From positions 1-64,000 of the forward strand of contig JASJCY010000003.1 of NCBI GenBank assembly GCA_030065825.1: a stretch of 64,000 bases of DNA, given 5' to 3'. Made by a program: the position numbers and the translations under genes. The stretch is from Nostocaceae cyanobacterium (GTDB taxonomy: Bacteria > Cyanobacteriota > Cyanobacteriia > Cyanobacteriales > Nostocaceae). This document shows, piece after piece, positions 28,059-37,700 of the stretch (within the stretch, counting starts at the first letter, position 1; each line of letters begins with the position of its first letter). Under the pieces are notes generated by a model, which had not been told where the DNA came from, did no database searches, and saw only the letters and a list, made by a program, of their open reading frames with translations.

Positions 28059-28469
28059 TTACAAACAAGCACTTTTGGTCAAGGAAAAGGCTTATCCTGA
28101 TAAAAGTCTAGTCAAGCTAGTGTTCTGTCCCATTAGTTTTGATGGCTAGTTTTATAGTCATATTTATATGACTTTGACTATTAGACTGGGACTTATAGTC
28201 CCATGTGGGTGTGATGGAAACCCCATCATATTTTATGGGACAAACCACTAGTACGATTAGACCTTGAAGATGGTAGTCATTTAGTGGGTGCAGTCTGGGT
28301 ATTTTTAAATTCATCAAGGGATCAACTTTACACGCAAGCAGCTTGGATATCTTCTAACCCGACAGAAAACAAGGTTTACCACCTGCCAAAACATATATCC
28401 AGACAAATTGCATTGGATGTCAAGAAAGAAATAGAAGCATCTCAAATCGTTTTAAGATATGAATCATAA
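28030..28469 (+). pseudogene. Small protein gene interrupted by a MITE
   Basis: The frame begins MTYLNESHPDYKQALLVKEK at 28030 and runs into a stop inside an inserted element at 28120. After the element, an open frame (LDLEDGSHLVGAVWVFLNSS onward) ends at TAA 28467. Removing 28120-28248 and one copy of the flanking TA joins the halves in frame as SLVKLVRLDLEDG, giving about 102 residues. I do not recognise the family. The C-terminal half looks like a compact soluble domain. The insertion is the only visible lesion. Confidence 0.75.
28120..28248. mobile_element. 129-bp MITE with TA target duplication
   Basis: Terminal inverted repeats GTGTTCTGTCCCAT at the left and ATGGGACAAACCAC at the right (12 of 14 matching). 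The element is flanked on both sides by TA (28118-28119 and 28249-28250). TA duplication and short length fit a non-autonomous relative of IS630/Tc1-mariner elements. It has no coding capacity. Precise removal restores the host frame. Confidence 0.8.
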
Positions 28470-28573
28470 ATCAAAATGTCAATAAACATCAAAAGTAAAA
28501 AGATGGTCACAAATTACTCCCTTGGCTACTCACACTATTAAGAAAAAATGGGATTTTTAAGTGCTGCTTAAAC

Positions 28574-30388
28574 ATGGATGATAACAGTATTCAATTAAAA
28601 TTAGGATATGTATTTTTACCAATTATTTTTATTAGTATCTTCACACCCAGTAATTTAAAGGCACAAACCAACAGTCCCAAACCTTCAGAATCGGGAATAT
28701 CACCACAAGATATACTTCCTCCCAGTCCCCAACCTGCACCAATTCCAGATACTCCTCCTTCTCCACTTCCATCCCCGGAAGATGTCTTACCATCTCCTTT
28801 CCAAGTTCTACCAGAGGAAATCCCCGGTACAGACACAATTAATGTTACCGAGTTTGAATTTACGGGCAATACCCTGTTTACCTCCGCAGAATTAACTAAG
28901 CATATTAGTCAGAAATTTATCAAAAATACTCTTCCCCAAACCTTCTCATTACAAGAACTCCTGAAAATTGCAACTGAGGTAGCTGCTTTCTATTCCCAAC
29001 GGGGATATAGTACTTCTGGGGCAATTATTTCCATTCCCGAAACCACCCGTCAGCAGCAAGCTGGAGTGGTAAAAATTAAAGTAATTGAAGGTAAATTAGA
29101 AAACATTATTATTACAGGTTTCCAACGACTGAAGCGCAACTATGTGCGATCGCGTCTGGGGGTTGATTTAGATCAGCCTTTAAATGTCAACCGCTTGCAA
29201 GAAAAGTTACAATTACTTAGTCTCGATCCCCTAATTGAAAATATATCTGCCCGATTGAGTGCTGGTTCTCGTGTTGATTTAAGTGTACTGGAAGTGGAGT
29301 TTAAGGAAGCATTTTCTTTTAGTACTAATGTTACCCTTGATAATAGCCGTTCTCCCAGTGTAGGTAGTTTTCAAAGACAATTAGTGGTAAGGGAAGGTAA
29401 TGTCTTAGGATTGGGAGATACTGTGAATATTCGTTATAGGAATACTGATGGTAGTAATGGCTTAGATATTAGCTATAGCTTACCTGTGAATTCCCAAAAT
29501 GGAAGTTTGAATTTCAGGTTTAACACCACTGACAATAATGTGATTGAACCCCCATTTAATGAGTTAGATATTGAATCGGAGTCTAAATCCTACGAAATTA
29601 CCTTCCGTCAACCCACAATGCGTAAAATTAGGGGACGGAGTTTTCAAGAATTTGCCCTTGGTGTCACTGCTTCCTTACGGGATAGTAAATCTTTAGTATT
29701 CAATGAACCTTTTCCCCTTTCTCCTGGTGCGAATAGTGATGGTAAAACTCGATTATTTGCTTTGCGATTTTTTCAAGATTGGACAAAGCAAAATGTTAGG
29801 GAAGTAATCGCTTTTCGTTCCCAATTTAGCATAGGATTGGATGCTTTTGATGCAACTATTAATGAACCAATTCCCGAAACTGGAGAATTTGTTCCCGATA
29901 GCCGTTTTTTTGCTTGGCAAGGACAGGCACAATGGGTAAGAATTTTAGCACCAAATAGTGTGTTATTATTGCGTGCTAACGCTCAAATTGCAGACAAAGG
30001 ATTGTTATCTTCAGAACAATTTGCCATTGGGGGATTGGGTAGCGTGCGGGGTTATCGTCAGAATCAACTACTCAGTGATAACGGCTTTTTTGCTTCCGCA
30101 GAAGTGCAATTACCCATTCTCCGCACTGGTAATAGTAATTTACCCAATCGGGGAGGAGTATTACAAATAATTCCCTTTTTTGATGTGGGTACGGCTTGGA
30201 ATAATTCCGGTATTGCAAATCCAAATCCCAGCACTTTGGTATCTTTAGGAATGGGATTACAGTGGCGACATAATAATAATTTTATTGCCCGTTTAGACTG
30301 GGGTATTCCCTTAGTTTCTGCAAATTCGCGGGATAGAACATGGCAAGAAAATGGTTTGCTGTTTTCATTGCAGTGGAATCCGTTTTGA
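28574..30388 (+). CDS. ShlB/FhaC/HecB-family outer-membrane TPS transporter (TpsB 3)
   Basis: Encodes 604 residues. Signal peptide (VFLPIIFISIFTPSNLKAQ), Pro/Ser-rich linker (about 35-85), POTRA domains (FEFTGNTLFTSAELT; QAGVVKIKVIEGKLENI) and the barrel with IGGLGSVRGYRQNQ and terminal Phe. It diverges more from TpsB 1 and 2 than they do from each other. The next gene on the strand is a CHAT protein (47-base gap), not a TpsA; the closest TpsA is on the opposite strand at 34727-39154. A tpsB-CHAT operon is therefore likely. Confidence 0.93.
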   Translation: MDDNSIQLKLGYVFLPIIFISIFTPSNLKAQTNSPKPSESGISPQDILPPSPQPAPIPDTPPSPLPSPEDVLPSPFQVLPEEIPGTDTINVTEFEFTGNTLFTSAELTKHISQKFIKNTLPQTFSLQELLKIATEVAAFYSQRGYSTSGAIISIPETTRQQQAGVVKIKVIEGKLENIIITGFQRLKRNYVRSRLGVDLDQPLNVNRLQEKLQLLSLDPLIENISARLSAGSRVDLSVLEVEFKEAFSFSTNVTLDNSRSPSVGSFQRQLVVREGNVLGLGDTVNIRYRNTDGSNGLDISYSLPVNSQNGSLNFRFNTTDNNVIEPPFNELDIESESKSYEITFRQPTMRKIRGRSFQEFALGVTASLRDSKSLVFNEPFPLSPGANSDGKTRLFALRFFQDWTKQNVREVIAFRSQFSIGLDAFDATINEPIPETGEFVPDSRFFAWQGQAQWVRILAPNSVLLLRANAQIADKGLLSSEQFAIGGLGSVRGYRQNQLLSDNGFFASAEVQLPILRTGNSNLPNRGGVLQIIPFFDVGTAWNNSGIANPNPSTLVSLGMGLQWRHNNNFIARLDWGIPLVSANSRDRTWQENGLLFSLQWNPF

Positions 30389-30435
30389 TAGGGAATAGGG
30401 AATAGGTAACAGGGAATAGTCAAGAGGACATTTTT

Positions 30436-33222
30436 ATGAAAATTGGGAATAAAAAAAATGTATATCGAATCTTGATACTGTTTGTTTTGGGTGTGTTTTT
30501 GACTGTAGGTATATCACCAGTATTTTCTCAAACTCCTCCTTTTTTACCCATTTATCATCAGGTTAAAAGTCAGATAATTGCCCAAGCCAAAAACTCAGCA
30601 CCACAATTAGTACAAGCAGGGAAAAATCATTACGATGCTGGACAATATCAACAAGCAGTAAATAAATTAAAGCAAGCTGTAGAGAGGTTCGCTAGCCAAG
30701 AAGATAAACTCAATCAAGCCATAACATTGAGTAATTTATCTTTAGCTTATCAACAATTGGGAGAATGGCAAGCAGCAGAAATTAGTATTACTAAAAGTTT
30801 AGAAATTTTAGATTTTAAACCCCAAACTCAACTCACAGGAAAAATTCCCCAACCCTCACACCAAAATTTACAAATCCTAGCACCAGTACTTGATATCTAC
30901 GGACGACTTTTGTATATGCGTTCCCAACCAGCAACGGCATTGAAATCCTGGGAACTTACTGCCAATATCTACGAGAAACTAGGGAAGCCAGAGAAAAAAA
31001 TTGGTAGCCAAATTAACCAGGTTCGGGCAATGCAAGCTTTGGGACTCTACCAACAAGCAAGAAATACTATACAACAGATGCAACAAAACCTGAATAACTT
31101 ACCAGCACCTTTAAAACTCCAAGGTTTGCTGAGTCTGGGTGATGTGCTTCGTGCTGTGGGAAATTTACCAGCTTCCCGTGAATTCTTAGAGAAAAGCATT
31201 ACTATAGCGCAACAATTAAAATCTCCCCCAGACTTGGGTGCAGCTTGGCTGAGTTTGGGAAATACCTTTTATGCTTTGGGAAATTTAGAGAGCGATCGCC
31301 GCTTGGGAGTCAGTAAAGGTGATATCATACCTTGGCAATGTCATGTTACCACACTGCCCAAAGAAGCGTTAACTTTTTATAAGCAAGCTGATAATGCCTA
31401 TCAGCAAGTGACGCAGACATTATCTAACAACTCATCCCTAGGAACCAAAGCACAGCTAAATCGTCTCAATTTGCTCACGGATAGGGGTGAATTTACTACT
31501 GCATTGCAAGTTTGGAAAGATATTAACCTATCTCAGTTGTCCTTAAGTCGGATGAAAGTCTATGGTGAGATTAATTTAGCTCGTAATTTGTCATGTCTAC
31601 GTCAGCAAGCAAATATTTCTCAGCAAGTTCCTTCCTGGCAGGAAATTGATAACCTGTTAAACAAAGCAGTAGAGGGTGCTGCAATATTGGCAGATAATAA
31701 CGCTAAGTCTTATGCTATTGGTAATCGTGGTAGTTTATACGAGTATTTGGCTGGGGAAAATTTATCTGATTCCCAAACCCTGAAAACTGCCCAAAAGTTG
31801 ACTCAAGCAGCTTTGTTACTGGCTCAACCATCGGAATCACCGACTATTGCCTATCAATGGCAATGGCAGCTAGGAAGGCTATTTAAGCTTGAGAAAAACA
31901 GAGAAAAAGCAATTTCCGCTTATCAGGATGCAGTTATAACTTTAACTTCAGTCAGGGGTGATTTACTGAATATTAATTCCGATGTCCAATTTTCCTTTCG
32001 AGATAATGTTGAGCCAGTTTACCGACAACTGGTAGATTTATTATTAAAAAGGGAAGGAAATGCTGCTGTACCGGAAAAAAATCTGGTTGCAGCTATTAAT
32101 TTAATTGACTCTTTGCAACTTGCAGAATTAGAAAATTTTCTCCGTTGTCATCTTGACTCATTAGCACGAGATAACCGCAGCATTACTCAGCAAATAGAAC
32201 AGAAAGCAGCATTTATCTATCCCATCATTTTAAAAGATAGATTAGAACTTATTTTTAAATTACCAGGACACCCTTTAAAGCACTATGTTAATCGAGTACA
32301 AAGGACTGTGGTTCAAAAGACAGTCCAACAACTGCGAAAAGCCATTGTCAGACGCAATCCAGAAAGGTTTAGAGAGCATTCCCAAACTATTTATCAATGG
32401 TTAATTAAACCCCTAGAAGTTGAATTAAAAACAATCAATGACATTGAAAACTTAGTGTTTGTCCTCGATGCCGAATTACGTAATATTCCTATGGCAGTTT
32501 TATATGATAAAGAAGCCAATGAATACCTGGTTGAGAAAAAATATGCTTTGGCTGTTCTACCAAATTCACAACTTTTTGACCTCTGGAATTCGCAGTTAAA
32601 TTTAAATATTTTAGCCGCAGGAATTAGCGAAGAAGTGGAAGTAAAAAATCATAAATTTGCAGCAATTAACGCCAAAGATGAATTAAACGAAATTGCTGAT
32701 ATAGCATCTACTGAAACTCTATTAAATACTCAATTTAACAAAAAAAATCTCCAGCAAAAACTACGGAAACAAAACTTTTCTGTAGTTCATTTAGCTACTC
32801 ACGGTAATTTTAGTTCCAACCCCGAAGAAACCTATATTCTTACCTATGATGAACTTTTAAAACCCAATGATTTAGATAATTTATTAACCAGTAATCAGGG
32901 AGAAACATCAAATAAAATTGATTTATTGGTGTTGAGTGCTTGTCAAACTGCTTCTGGTGATAATCGCGCTACCTTGGGATTAGCAGGGATAGCTGTTCGT
33001 GCTGGTGCTGGTAGTACTTTAGCAACCCTTTGGAAAGTTAGCGATGATTTTACAATTCGATTAATTAAAGGTTTTTATCAAGAATTAAAAACGGGAGCAA
33101 GCAAAGCTGAAGCACTACATCGAGCGCAAAAATCACTTGTATATGAGCAAAATGGCAAGCGAAAATATCAAAATGAACCCTACAATTGGGCACCCTATGT
33201 TTTAGTAGGAAATTGGCAGTAG
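30436..33222 (+). CDS. Exported TPR-CHAT domain protein (CHAT 2)
   Basis: Encodes 928 residues. Signal peptide (ILILFVLGVFLTVGISPVFSQ), TPR-like repeats through about 540, and a C-terminal CHAT domain with catalytic-type His in VHLATHGNFSS and Cys in LVLSACQTASGD. The end, PYNWAPYVLVGNWQ, matches CHAT 1 (PYFWAPFVIVGNWQ), so the two are paralogues. It follows the TpsB 3 gene by 47 bases, and its start is preceded by AAGAGGAC. A caspase-like protease acting in the periplasm is an inference from fold and signal peptide; cleavage specificity cannot be read. Confidence 0.92.
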   Translation: MKIGNKKNVYRILILFVLGVFLTVGISPVFSQTPPFLPIYHQVKSQIIAQAKNSAPQLVQAGKNHYDAGQYQQAVNKLKQAVERFASQEDKLNQAITLSNLSLAYQQLGEWQAAEISITKSLEILDFKPQTQLTGKIPQPSHQNLQILAPVLDIYGRLLYMRSQPATALKSWELTANIYEKLGKPEKKIGSQINQVRAMQALGLYQQARNTIQQMQQNLNNLPAPLKLQGLLSLGDVLRAVGNLPASREFLEKSITIAQQLKSPPDLGAAWLSLGNTFYALGNLESDRRLGVSKGDIIPWQCHVTTLPKEALTFYKQADNAYQQVTQTLSNNSSLGTKAQLNRLNLLTDRGEFTTALQVWKDINLSQLSLSRMKVYGEINLARNLSCLRQQANISQQVPSWQEIDNLLNKAVEGAAILADNNAKSYAIGNRGSLYEYLAGENLSDSQTLKTAQKLTQAALLLAQPSESPTIAYQWQWQLGRLFKLEKNREKAISAYQDAVITLTSVRGDLLNINSDVQFSFRDNVEPVYRQLVDLLLKREGNAAVPEKNLVAAINLIDSLQLAELENFLRCHLDSLARDNRSITQQIEQKAAFIYPIILKDRLELIFKLPGHPLKHYVNRVQRTVVQKTVQQLRKAIVRRNPERFREHSQTIYQWLIKPLEVELKTINDIENLVFVLDAELRNIPMAVLYDKEANEYLVEKKYALAVLPNSQLFDLWNSQLNLNILAAGISEEVEVKNHKFAAINAKDELNEIADIASTETLLNTQFNKKNLQQKLRKQNFSVVHLATHGNFSSNPEETYILTYDELLKPNDLDNLLTSNQGETSNKIDLLVLSACQTASGDNRATLGLAGIAVRAGAGSTLATLWKVSDDFTIRLIKGFYQELKTGASKAEALHRAQKSLVYEQNGKRKYQNEPYNWAPYVLVGNWQ

Positions 33223-33244
33223 GGGTGGGGTTACCCCACCCCTT

Positions 33245-33660
33245 AACTCGTTTCCAGGCTCAGCCTGGAAACGCATTCGTTGGAGGCTCTGCCTCCAGAC
33301 TTAATGGGAGGCAACAGCCCCCCTAAAAGGCATTACAAGGTATAACCTTGTAACGAGAAAGAAAGACGAGAAAACTCGTTTCCAAGCTGAGCCTGGAAAC
33401 GCATTTGTTGGAGGCTCTGCCTCTAGACTTAATGGGAGGCAGAGCCTCCCTAAAACGCATTACAAGGTATAACCTTGTAACGAGAAAGAAAGACGAGAAA
33501 ACTCGTTTCTAGGCTCAGCCTGGAAACGCATTCGTTGGAGGCTCTGCCTTCAGATTTAATGGGAGGCAGAGCCTCCCTAAAACGCATTACAAGGTATAAC
33601 CTTGTAACGAGAAAAAGGTATAACCTTGTAACGAGGAAAAAGGTATAACTTTGTAATGAA
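33245..33660. repeat. Three tandem 127/128-bp palindromic units plus short tail repeats
   Basis: Units start with AACTCGTTTC at 33245, 33373 and 33500 (periods 128 and 127). Each contains three stems: CCAGGCT...AGCCTGG, GGAGGCTCTGCCTCC and AAGGTATAACCTT. Two further AAGGTATAACCTTGTAACGA-like tail copies follow to about 33658. The array sits between the ends of two convergent genes (CHAT 2 and DUF928) and could act as a bidirectional terminator or RNA structure. Confidence 0.9.
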
Positions 33661-33676
33661 AAGAAATGTCCACCCT

Positions 33677-34435
33677 TTAGTCTGCTGGTGGTAATAATTC
33701 AGCGTTAACAAAGATTTTTTTATCTATAATCCAGTTAAATGATGCTGATAATTTATTCCAAGCATTGCTCAATTCACGATTGTGAGTATTAGCAAAATAT
33801 GCTTCAGCTAGATGATGAATGCCATCATAATAAACTTGATTGTTAAGATACACTTTGTACTTTTTAGATGCTTGTGTTTTTAATTGATTTGCTAATGTAG
33901 ATTCTATAGGTATTCTTCTTACCCAGCCAGTCAATACTTTATCGGGTTCATCGCTTTGATTAGCATTGCAATAAACAGTCAAATGCCAGCGATTGTCTTT
34001 GTTGAGTGCTAAAGCATATTTTTCATCTTGAGGAATCGATATTTTGATAATTCCTGGCTGTTTATATTTGATAGCAGTGCGGTATATAGTTTTTAATTCT
34101 TGTGGATTTGTGAGGGCAAACTCTATATATTTTATATCAGATGGATTATAGGGAATGTAAAATAAAAAGGTGGGAAATTTAGCAACAGTAAAATCTTTCC
34201 CATTATTAGCAATTAAAGCCCTCAAAGGTAGCTTTGTTGAGGGACAATTTTCTTGGGGACGAGTACCACCAGGGGTACTATTACCTACAGGAGTACCTGT
34301 ATCTGGAGGTGGAGGTAGTTGGGAATTGTCTTGGTTGTTGTTTTCTGCGCTGACAAGGTGGGGATAAGCAATAATGGTAGTCAGGGTAAAAGTCAGGGTG
34401 AAAGCCAGTTTAATTGTCTGGGTAAACCTATTCAT
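33677..34435 (-). CDS. DUF928 exported protein
   Basis: Encodes 252 residues with a signal peptide (FTLTFTLTTIIAYPHLVSA), a Pro-rich linker (QLPPPPDTGTPVG) and the DUF928 domain: LPLRALI, PTFLFYIPY, VYCNA, GWVRR and a C-terminal helical part HHLAEAYFANTHNREL. DUF928 is a cyanobacterial family of unknown function that I recall seeing near CHAT and TPR genes. It lies downstream of TpsA 2 on the same strand with a repeat-filled gap of 291 bases. Periplasmic location is likely. Confidence 0.88.
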   Translation of the reverse strand: MNRFTQTIKLAFTLTFTLTTIIAYPHLVSAENNNQDNSQLPPPPDTGTPVGNSTPGGTRPQENCPSTKLPLRALIANNGKDFTVAKFPTFLFYIPYNPSDIKYIEFALTNPQELKTIYRTAIKYKQPGIIKISIPQDEKYALALNKDNRWHLTVYCNANQSDEPDKVLTGWVRRIPIESTLANQLKTQASKKYKVYLNNQVYYDGIHHLAEAYFANTHNRELSNAWNKLSASFNWIIDKKIFVNAELLPPAD

Positions 34436-34552
34436 AACCGTAAATTGATACTTCTGAAAATGATGACGTTAAGTGATTATTACTTTCTCCTGGAATTATC
34501 TTCTTTTATTTAATTGGTCTGGTGGTGTTAGCATTATGCAGGTTTCAAAGAC

Positions 34553-34690
34553 CAAAGAAACCGGGTTTCTATAGGTGGAGAACCGAGAATTTGAGTATGC
34601 CAAAAGAAACCAAAGAAACCGGGTTTCTATAGGTGGAGAACCGAGAATTTGAGTATGTATGCCAAAAGAAACCCGGTTTCTGACCCAGGT
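34553..34690. repeat. Tandem 58-bp duplication with AGAAACCCGGTTTCT palindromes
   Basis: Two copies of a 58-base unit start at 34553 and 34611 (CAAAGAAACCGGGTTTCTAT then AGGTGGAGAACCGAGAATTT). A third opposed palindrome GAAACCCGGTTTCT ends near 34681. The array lies between the tpsA 2 and DUF928 genes. Confidence 0.85.
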
Positions 34691-34726
34691 GCAGATGTGT
34701 GGTGAGGTAAAATTTGTGTACTACAT

Positions 34727-37700
34727 CTATTTTTCCTGGCAAAGTGGTTTCAGGGATGTCCTATTTCCATTTTCTGCGGTTGTAGAACTTTGTAGTAATT
34801 CTTGGTTTGCACCCTTGTGTTCCTGATTTACAAGGGGCACCCAAGGGGCGATAATATTTTCACTGGGTAAGGTCTGATTGGGTGATGGTGGTAAACCTCC
34901 CCGTCCGATGTTGAAAAACGCCATTTTTTCTTTCCCTCCAGCTTGGCATCCAGAGGCAAATTCTACCTTTTCCGGTTCTTCTGGTAGCTTAGTTAACCCC
35001 TGATTGGGGTCAATTCCTGGGGTATTAATTTCCACAATGCCATTTACCCCAAAGATAGAACTGGCAGTAATATCGCTAAAGGGTGTAAGACGTAAACGGG
35101 GTTCTATACCAAAGATACCAGTGGCTTGAATTTGAATCCTTCCCCCATTACCAGTAAAGGCATTGGCAGTAATATCACTATTTTCACTAGGGAAAGCCAC
35201 AATAAATTGAGTATCAATTTTAATATTACCACCATTGCCCCCAGCTTGTGCCGTGCCTGCGGTGGTGGAAATTAGGCTATGATTGCGCAATAGTAATAAA
35301 TCTTCCAGGTCTAAGTTGATATTACCGCCATTACTGGAAGTATTTTGAGTAGTAATTCTTCCTTGGTTATCCATCAGTAACAAGGGAGAATTGACAGTGA
35401 TATTACCTGCACTGGTGGTATCTGAACTGAGGGAGTCGGCAAATAAACCACTTTCTGGGGACTCAACCCTGGGGTCAATTCCAGAGATGGTAATTTTATC
35501 TGTAGCATTAACAGTAATGTTACCTGCCACACCAGTGCTTCTGGTGGTGGTGGAAATTTTTCCACCTGCTGTGAGTTCTAGTTCATTCACATTAACAGCG
35601 ATGTCCCCTGCCTTGCCACTACTGCGGGAAGAACGGGCACTTAATGCTGCTCCCTCAGATATTTTCAAGACTCCAGTCTTGATATCTATGTTTCCCCCTT
35701 CACCAGTAGCATTAGCATCGACACTACCAGTTCCTGTGATTAATAGACTAATTCGAGGTTCTGTATTATCATTACTGTTATTAGTAGCAGGAGATACCCC
35801 TGAAACAGTAACGGATTCGGTGGTATTAACAAGAATATCTCCGGCTTTACCTGCTCCCAAGGTTGTTGTAGCTAATCTAGCACCATTGGTTACAGACAAA
35901 GACCGTGCTTGAATATCTATATCACCTCCATCTCCAGTAACTGCAAATCTCTCAGTAGTTCCATCGTCTAAAATCAGCACAGATGTAACCGAAGTATTGG
36001 CAAGGCTGTTTCCATCAAAGGAAACTAGGTCATTAGCACGGATAATAATATTACCAGCATCTGCGCTATCTCCTTCACCTGTGGTGAAGCTACTCAAAGA
36101 AGCACCATTAGTAACAAACAATGAGCCAGTTGTAATTCTAATATCACCCCCTTTGCCTCGGGCAACCCTTCCAAATTCCGATATCCTTGATACACTGCTG
36201 TTTATACCACTAGATACCTCACCTCCCCCTGAAATCCTTTCCACTCCAATTGGACTTAGATCGACTCTCTGTGTGACCCCTACTCCATCAAAAGAAACGG
36301 TATTCCCTGCGGTAATTTCAATATTTCCGGCATTCCCCGATCCTGTGGTTACGGATGAAAAACCTGAACCACCGCTAACAGAGATTTTATCTCTAGCATT
36401 CACCTGAATGTCCCCACCACGTCCATTACCAAAAGTAGAGGTGGACAGATTTGAATCATTGGTTAACACCAGAGAACCAGTGGTAATCTTGATATCACCA
36501 CCATTGCCATCCGCAGGTACTGAAACCTCCGTGTTTCGATCAAAACCAGGACTGCTATAAATGCTTCCCCGATCAAGGAATACAGTGTCGCGGGCATTTA
36601 TTTCCACATCACCACCATCTGCAGTTCCCAAAGTGTTAGTCAGCACTCTAGCACCATTCTTAATTGACAGAGAACCTGTGGTGATTTCAATACCCCCGCT
36701 TTTGCTTCCTTGTGCACCTTGATTAACAATAGCGGAGACTCCACTGGGAGGGGACGAATCATCAGTCATCCCAACCCCATCGAAGGAAACAGTATCCCTG
36801 GCTGTAATCTTCACCTTGCCTGGATTTCCAAATGCAAAGTTACTAGCATTAAAGTTGGCTCCATTAGTCACAAAAAGGGAACCTGTGGTAATGGTAATAT
36901 CACCTCCTTGTCCCTGTCCTTCTGGAACTAAACTGCTGAAAATAGTACTAGCGATACCATTACTACCAACACCGTCAAAGGAGATAGTGTCACGGGCATT
37001 AATTGTCACATTGCCTGCATCCCCAATTCCGGAAGAGAGGGCATCTAGCACAGCTCCATTGGTTACAGAAAGGGAACCTGTGGTAATAGTAATATCACCT
37101 GCTTGTCCTTGGGCTTGTAAAGCTAAACCGCTTCTTATTTGACTGGAGATACCATTAGTACCAACACCGTCAAAGGAGATGGTATCGCGGGCATTAATTA
37201 TCACGTTACCAGAATCTCCAATCCCGAAAGAACTGCTATCAAGGTAAGCTCCATTAATTACTGAGAGAGAACCTGTGGTAATACTGATATCACCTCCTGT
37301 CCCTTCCCTTCCAGGTAGCACTCCACTATCTACGAAACTTTCTGTATCAAAGGAGACTCTATCGCTGGCATTAATTATCACATTGCCAGTATTTCCTTGT
37401 CCACGGGTTCTATTAATGATTCGGGAGCCATCTTTAGCAGACAAGGAATTAGCTGTGATATTAATATCACCTCCCTTTGTTCCTGCTACAGTACTAAGAT
37501 TAAGGCTGAGGATAGAGTTATTTGTCAGGGAAATATTTGCATCACTTTTAAGATTAATATTCCCTGCTAATAAGCCCAGGGAACCAATTTGAGAACCAGA
37601 ATTCAGGTTTATGTTCCCTTTGGCAAGTAAGGTGATGTCACCACCATTACCAATTTCAGAATCAGTAAAAATCACACTACCATCTAGGGTAATATTACCG

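Noticed and set aside
33245..33660. Possible CRISPR array
   Set aside because: Units are about 127 bases long and alike over their whole length, with no unique spacers and no cas genes.
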